DNA from: an uncultured Spirochaetaceae bacterium
Lineage (GTDB): Bacteria; Spirochaetota; Spirochaetia; Treponematales; Treponemataceae
Length of the DNA stretch: 64,000 bases
Reading direction: 5' to 3'
NCBI GenBank assembly: GCA_902766125.1
Contig: CACXCG010000018.1
Coordinates: 1 to 64,000 of the forward strand
In this document: one piece after another, positions 60,880 to 64,000 of the stretch
Layout of the letters: each line of letters starts with the position of its first letter
How positions within the stretch are numbered: the first letter of the stretch is position 1
Position numbers and translations under genes: made by a program
The notes under the pieces: generated by a model
What the model saw: the letters and a program-made list of their open reading frames with translations, nothing else
Told to the model about the DNA's origin: nothing
Databases searched by the model: none

Positions 60880-62167
60880 GTGAATCAACATCGGAACGGG
60901 CAATGGCAGGTTTACCAATAACAGACTTTTCCATTGCCCGATTTCTGTTTTCAGAAACAGGAGCCGTTTCTCCCAGACAGTGACGCAGGAAATCATTTTC
61001 TGCAGAAGGATCGTTTCGTGCAATCAGCACAACTGCTCCGTCATCCTGCACAATATCTTTTCTCTGCAGTGCAGCCATATATGCTTCACTGGTCTGTGTA
61101 TCTGCATACAGATGATATTTTACAAACAGTCTGCGGCATGCTTCTTCTTTCTGCTGTTCTGTTACGGGAGCAGGGAACAGGAAGTTACGCAGCAAGAGAG
61201 AGTTTGCGGCAAAGATATGTTCCAGTCGTTCAAGGTTAGAAGGATCAGAGGGATCTACCGGAGGACGCTGCATAAGCGGCACCATACTGTCAGGAACAAT
61301 GCAGTTACCCCGTGCATCCAGAAGCAGATTCTTTGAAGACGGCATAATAAATCCGTTTACCGGAAGTGACAGTTTCCATCCATACAATCCCGCAACCAGA
61401 TTACCATAATGACCGCAGTGCAGGGCATAGTAAATGTCACCGTCAACCAGTTTTTTTATGCGAGAAAAAGCAAACGTATAGAAAAACACCTGAGGCAAAA
61501 GCCGACCGATGTTTGCCGTATTTGCAACCGTAAGGTGATATTTTTCTACCAGCGAACGGTCTTTGAAAATCTGACGCACCAGTGCATGACAGTCTTCTTC
61601 CGTACCGTCAACTTCAACAGGATACAGGTTTCCGCCGTTCCACACAAAATCACTTTCTTCCATTCCGCGGAACGCACCCTTGGGAGCAAGCAGTACTGAT
61701 TTTAAAAGTTTCTTACCCCGCATTGCCTGAGCCATACATGCACCCAGTTCACCGCCTGTTGCATCCAGAAGAATTGACTTTTGTCCGTCCAGCTGAAGGA
61801 TTGTCTCCAGTGTTGAAGTAAGATACGACACACCGTAATCTTTGAATGTACCGGTAGGACCGTTGGAAAGATTAAGAAGGAACAGATTGTCATCCAGCTG
61901 GGTAACTTCTGGACCGTATGGGAACGCATGTGTTGCAATGGTTTCGCAGATAATGGGACTGAATTCTTTGTTGATAAGGGCAGAAGTAAGTGAACCCGCT
62001 ATGCTTGAAAAACTGGTGGTTTCATCGGCATATAAAACCCAGCGGCGTAAATCTTCTACCTCGTACGGAACATACAGACCACCGTCAGAAGGAATACTGT
62101 TCAGTACCGCTTCCTTAAAAGAGACAGTCTGCTTGGAATCTATATTTCGTGAACTAACAAATCTCAT
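60836..62167 (-). CDS. thrC: threonine synthase
   Basis: The 443-residue PLP enzyme makes threonine from O-phosphohomoserine. It shows the N-terminal domain SSRNIDSKQTVSFKEAVLNSIPSDGGLYVP, PLP Lys109 in GPTGTFKDYG and GGELGACMAQAMRG. Its 3' end overlaps the basic tail of the convergent GH13 gene by 44 bp. A GGAG lies 8-9 nt before the ATG. Confidence 0.9.
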   Translation of the reverse strand: MRFVSSRNIDSKQTVSFKEAVLNSIPSDGGLYVPYEVEDLRRWVLYADETTSFSSIAGSLTSALINKEFSPIICETIATHAFPYGPEVTQLDDNLFLLNLSNGPTGTFKDYGVSYLTSTLETILQLDGQKSILLDATGGELGACMAQAMRGKKLLKSVLLAPKGAFRGMEESDFVWNGGNLYPVEVDGTEEDCHALVRQIFKDRSLVEKYHLTVANTANIGRLLPQVFFYTFAFSRIKKLVDGDIYYALHCGHYGNLVAGLYGWKLSLPVNGFIMPSSKNLLLDARGNCIVPDSMVPLMQRPPVDPSDPSNLERLEHIFAANSLLLRNFLFPAPVTEQQKEEACRRLFVKYHLYADTQTSEAYMAALQRKDIVQDDGAVVLIARNDPSAENDFLRHCLGETAPVSENRNRAMEKSVIGKPAIARSDVDSLISVLNSLNLLRLF

Positions 62168-62209
62168 AGGTAAACTCCACGCTTACTGTACCATGAAACA
62201 GATAAAAAT

Positions 62210-63223
62210 TCAATTAAGGCGTGCAACCGAATCGCGCTCGATAAAGTCAACGGGCACACGGACAATTTCGTATTCGTCGTTACCGTTTATGACATCAATC
62301 AGCTTTTGTGCACAGGCGCAGGCAATTTTTTCACGGTTCTGACGGAAGGTAGTCAGCGACGGATGGCAGCACAGCGAAATGAGTGCATCATCAAACCCCA
62401 CAAAAGAAACATCTTCGGGAATACGCTTTCCTATTTTGCGAAGATACTGCATGGCACCAACTGCCAGTGTATCACACGCACAGAACACCGCCGTAAGATC
62501 AGGACAGCGAGCAAACAGTTTTTCGCAGGCAGCATACCCCGCATCAAGTTCCCACTGTTCCGCTTTTTCTATTCGCTTAGTGTCGTATGTAATTCCTGCC
62601 GCTTTCAGAGCCTGTTTGTATCCTTCACCGCGTTCTATTGCCGCAGGAGAGCGCACCTGGTACGGACCTGCAATGTATCCGATTTTCGTGTGACCGTTTG
62701 CAATCAGATGAGCAACACCTTTTTTGCTGGACAATGTGTTTTCGCATACCACCGTACAAATACCGGGAATAAATTCAGCAGCAGACACACAGGGAATTCC
62801 CGATGCAACAAGATCTGCAACTTCAGGATCATCATACACCGAGTTTGCAATCAGAATGCCTTCTACATTCCGATAGCGGCAGTCTTCCATGTACGACATC
62901 CCGGAATTAAAACTTTTGGAAAGGTACAAAATGTCATAGCCGCGCTTTCCAACATGGTCACGAAAAGCATCAAGAATTCCGCCAAAAAGAGGATGTTCCA
63001 TTTCGTTCTGCCGGGATTCATTTTCAACAATAATTCCTATCAGCTTAGAACTGCGCTTTTGTTCCGCATGAGAAAAAGTATCAGACTGGTATCCGGTAAG
63101 CCGTGCCGCAAGCAGAATGCGTTCTTCTGCCTCCTGATTAGCCGCTCCGTTATGCGACAAAACTCTGGTAACGGTAGAAACAGAATAGCCGGTTATTTTT
63201 GCCAAATCCGAAATCGTAACCAT
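62210..63223 (-). CDS. LacI/GalR-family regulator, probably of the GH5 gene
   Basis: Starting at MVTISDL (337 residues): helix-turn-helix VTISDLAKITGYSVSTVTRVLSHNGAANQEAEERI and a sugar-binding core (IGIIVENESRQ; VAHLIANGHTKIGYIAGP). Here residue patterns around the hinge (ARLTGYQSDTFSHA) are divergent. It is divergent from a GH5 cellulase gene, so it probably regulates it. TATAAT is 6 nt before this ATG with TTGTAA 17 bp upstream; no Shine-Dalgarno. Confidence 0.88.
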   Translation of the reverse strand: MVTISDLAKITGYSVSTVTRVLSHNGAANQEAEERILLAARLTGYQSDTFSHAEQKRSSKLIGIIVENESRQNEMEHPLFGGILDAFRDHVGKRGYDILYLSKSFNSGMSYMEDCRYRNVEGILIANSVYDDPEVADLVASGIPCVSAAEFIPGICTVVCENTLSSKKGVAHLIANGHTKIGYIAGPYQVRSPAAIERGEGYKQALKAAGITYDTKRIEKAEQWELDAGYAACEKLFARCPDLTAVFCACDTLAVGAMQYLRKIGKRIPEDVSFVGFDDALISLCCHPSLTTFRQNREKIACACAQKLIDVINGNDEYEIVRVPVDFIERDSVARLN

Positions 63224-63229
63224 ACCACA

Positions 63230-63258
63230 ATTATATAGCAGCATTTTGAATTTTACAA
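63230..63258 (-). promoter_or_regulatory. leaderless promoter of the second LacI gene
   Basis: TTGTAA (63253-63258), 17 bp, TATAAT (63230-63235), 6 nt, ATG. Confidence 0.65.
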
Positions 63259-63316
63259 GAAAACATCTCTAATTTTTACTATATAATTCTGCTCACTGTC
63301 GTTGTATGATGACAGC

Positions 63317-64000
63317 ATGAAACAGTTTAAACACATTCTTAGCGCAGGCATTATGCTTGCCGCAGCACTCAGTCTTGCAGGCTGTTCGCGCACACCCAAA
63401 GCGTTTGTAGAAAAACGTGCAAATGGTCTTGCACCCTCACAGCATGTAAAAGTTCCTGACACACAGAGTACACTGGTTACTCAGGATCAGGCATTTGACA
63501 CATCGCTTACTTCTGTTGAAGTTGTTCGCCGTATGGGTAACGGAATCAACTTAAGCAACACCATGGAAGCATACCGTTCTGCAGACATGACAACGACACT
63601 TGATCCTTCTGTGTATGAAACTTCCTGGGGACAGCCGGTTACCACGCAGACAACAATGGATAGCTACAAAGCAGCCGGTTTTGATTCCGTACGAATTCCG
63701 GTTGCATGGACGAATGCAATGAATTACGAAAACGGTGACTACACCATTAACACTTCATATCTTGACCGCGTAGAAGAAATCGTAAACTATGCACTGAACG
63801 CAGACCTGTACGTTATCATCAACGATCACTGGGACGGCGGATGGTGGGGCATGTTTGGTTCAGCAACACCCGAAACCCGCGAAGATGCATTTGAACTGTA
63901 CACCGCAATGTGGAAACAGGTTGCAAATCGTTTTATGCACTACGGAGATCACCTTCTGTTTGCAGGCGGTAACGAAGAAATCGGAAGACGATTAAATGAT
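63317..64000 (+). CDS. GH5-family cellulase lipoprotein (partial, runs off the window)
   Basis: The first 228 residues are present. A signal peptide ends in a lipobox at Cys23 (LAGC). The mature part shows GH5 features: MGNGINLSNTMEA, FDSVRIPVAWTN, VIINDHWDGGWW and FAGGNEEIG, the last holding the acid/base Glu. It would hydrolyse beta-glucans such as cellulose or xyloglucan at the surface. TATGAT lies 6 nt before ATG, though without a clear -35; an upstream TATAAT at 63282 is an alternative. The second catalytic Glu lies beyond the window. Confidence 0.88.
   Translation, partial: MKQFKHILSAGIMLAAALSLAGCSRTPKAFVEKRANGLAPSQHVKVPDTQSTLVTQDQAFDTSLTSVEVVRRMGNGINLSNTMEAYRSADMTTTLDPSVYETSWGQPVTTQTTMDSYKAAGFDSVRIPVAWTNAMNYENGDYTINTSYLDRVEEIVNYALNADLYVIINDHWDGGWWGMFGSATPETREDAFELYTAMWKQVANRFMHYGDHLLFAGGNEEIGRRLND

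Noticed and set aside
62306-63238. 310-codon open frame opposite the second LacI gene
   Set aside because: It is the antisense shadow of a clear LacI protein, with no ribosome site and a low-complexity, Cys/Phe-rich translation.
1-64000. CRISPR arrays, insertion sequences, toxin-antitoxin pairs, restriction or known phage-defence systems
   Set aside because: No regularly spaced repeats, transposase or defence-type gene is visible on either strand. The only mobile-type gene is the lone tyrosine recombinase.

Overview
The window reads as chromosomal DNA of a spirochaete, most likely a carbohydrate-fermenting gut or rumen Treponema. I infer this from gene content and protein style: many short lipoproteins with loose lipoboxes, a LysM/lipoprotein pair, a class III cyclase and an HD-GYP protein behind multi-pass sensors, CotH, a TrpX-type ABC importer, an H1-like basic protein, and abundant alpha-glucan enzymes. 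No rRNA gene is inside the window, so the genus is an inference. Coding density is high and most genes are conserved housekeeping or accessory metabolism.

Layout. 1-720: two tandem consensus promoters firing leftwards out of the window over a long untranslated leader (probably an rRNA operon or other stable RNA), then a truncated P-loop gene fragment and a GC-rich repeat-like element. 729-10179: GNAT acetyltransferase, CotH lipoprotein, CDP-alcohol phosphatidyltransferase, cytidylate-kinase-like/BON protein, Nudix hydrolase, a LysM/lipoprotein operon, a PC4-like protein, phosphoglycerate mutase, O-acetylhomoserine sulfhydrylase and a TraB-family protein. 10277-12801: a tandem YegP-domain protein with a histone H1-like tail, a lone tyrosine recombinase of different base composition and a YczE/YitT membrane protein. 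12826-24320: NfeD/SPFH pair, adenylate cyclase, extracellular amylase, acyl-CoA ligase, a copper ATPase containing a nested CopZ-like cistron, and an HD-GYP protein. 24535-29081: LacI-malE-malF-malG maltodextrin operon with clustered operator-like sites. 29431-35107: PDZ lipoprotein, HAD phosphatase, cytoplasmic GH13 enzyme and a three-gene ABC importer. 35218-37429: hairpin array, tRNA-Pro(GGG) and, divergently, prolyl-tRNA synthetase. 37496-53521: secreted unknowns, GerMN protein, Rrf2 regulator, PAP2, SpoU methyltransferase, HD protein, CadD-like transporter, parAB, methyltransferase, HAD phosphatase, EttA, an InlB/DUF6273 lipoprotein below a 10-G tract, lytic transglycosylase, PtsN. 53635-64000: radical SAM protein, GH77 and a giant GH13 with a basic tail, threonine synthase, a second LacI regulator and the start of a GH5 cellulase lipoprotein.

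How the genes work together. Extracellular amylase and GH5 cellulase would release oligosaccharides; MalEFG imports maltodextrins (its ATPase is not in the window); the cytoplasmic GH13, GH77 and giant GH13 process them; gpmA feeds lower glycolysis; two LacI proteins regulate the sugar genes.

The most notable non-coding signal is regulatory. At least a dozen genes have a -10 hexamer exactly 6-7 nt before the ATG, often with a good -35 at 17 bp and no Shine-Dalgarno, so leaderless mRNAs look common here. Other highlights are the CopZ cistron nested in frame inside copA, the poly-G tract, long perfect palindromes at the 3' end of malG and beside tRNA-Pro, and the LacI operator cluster.
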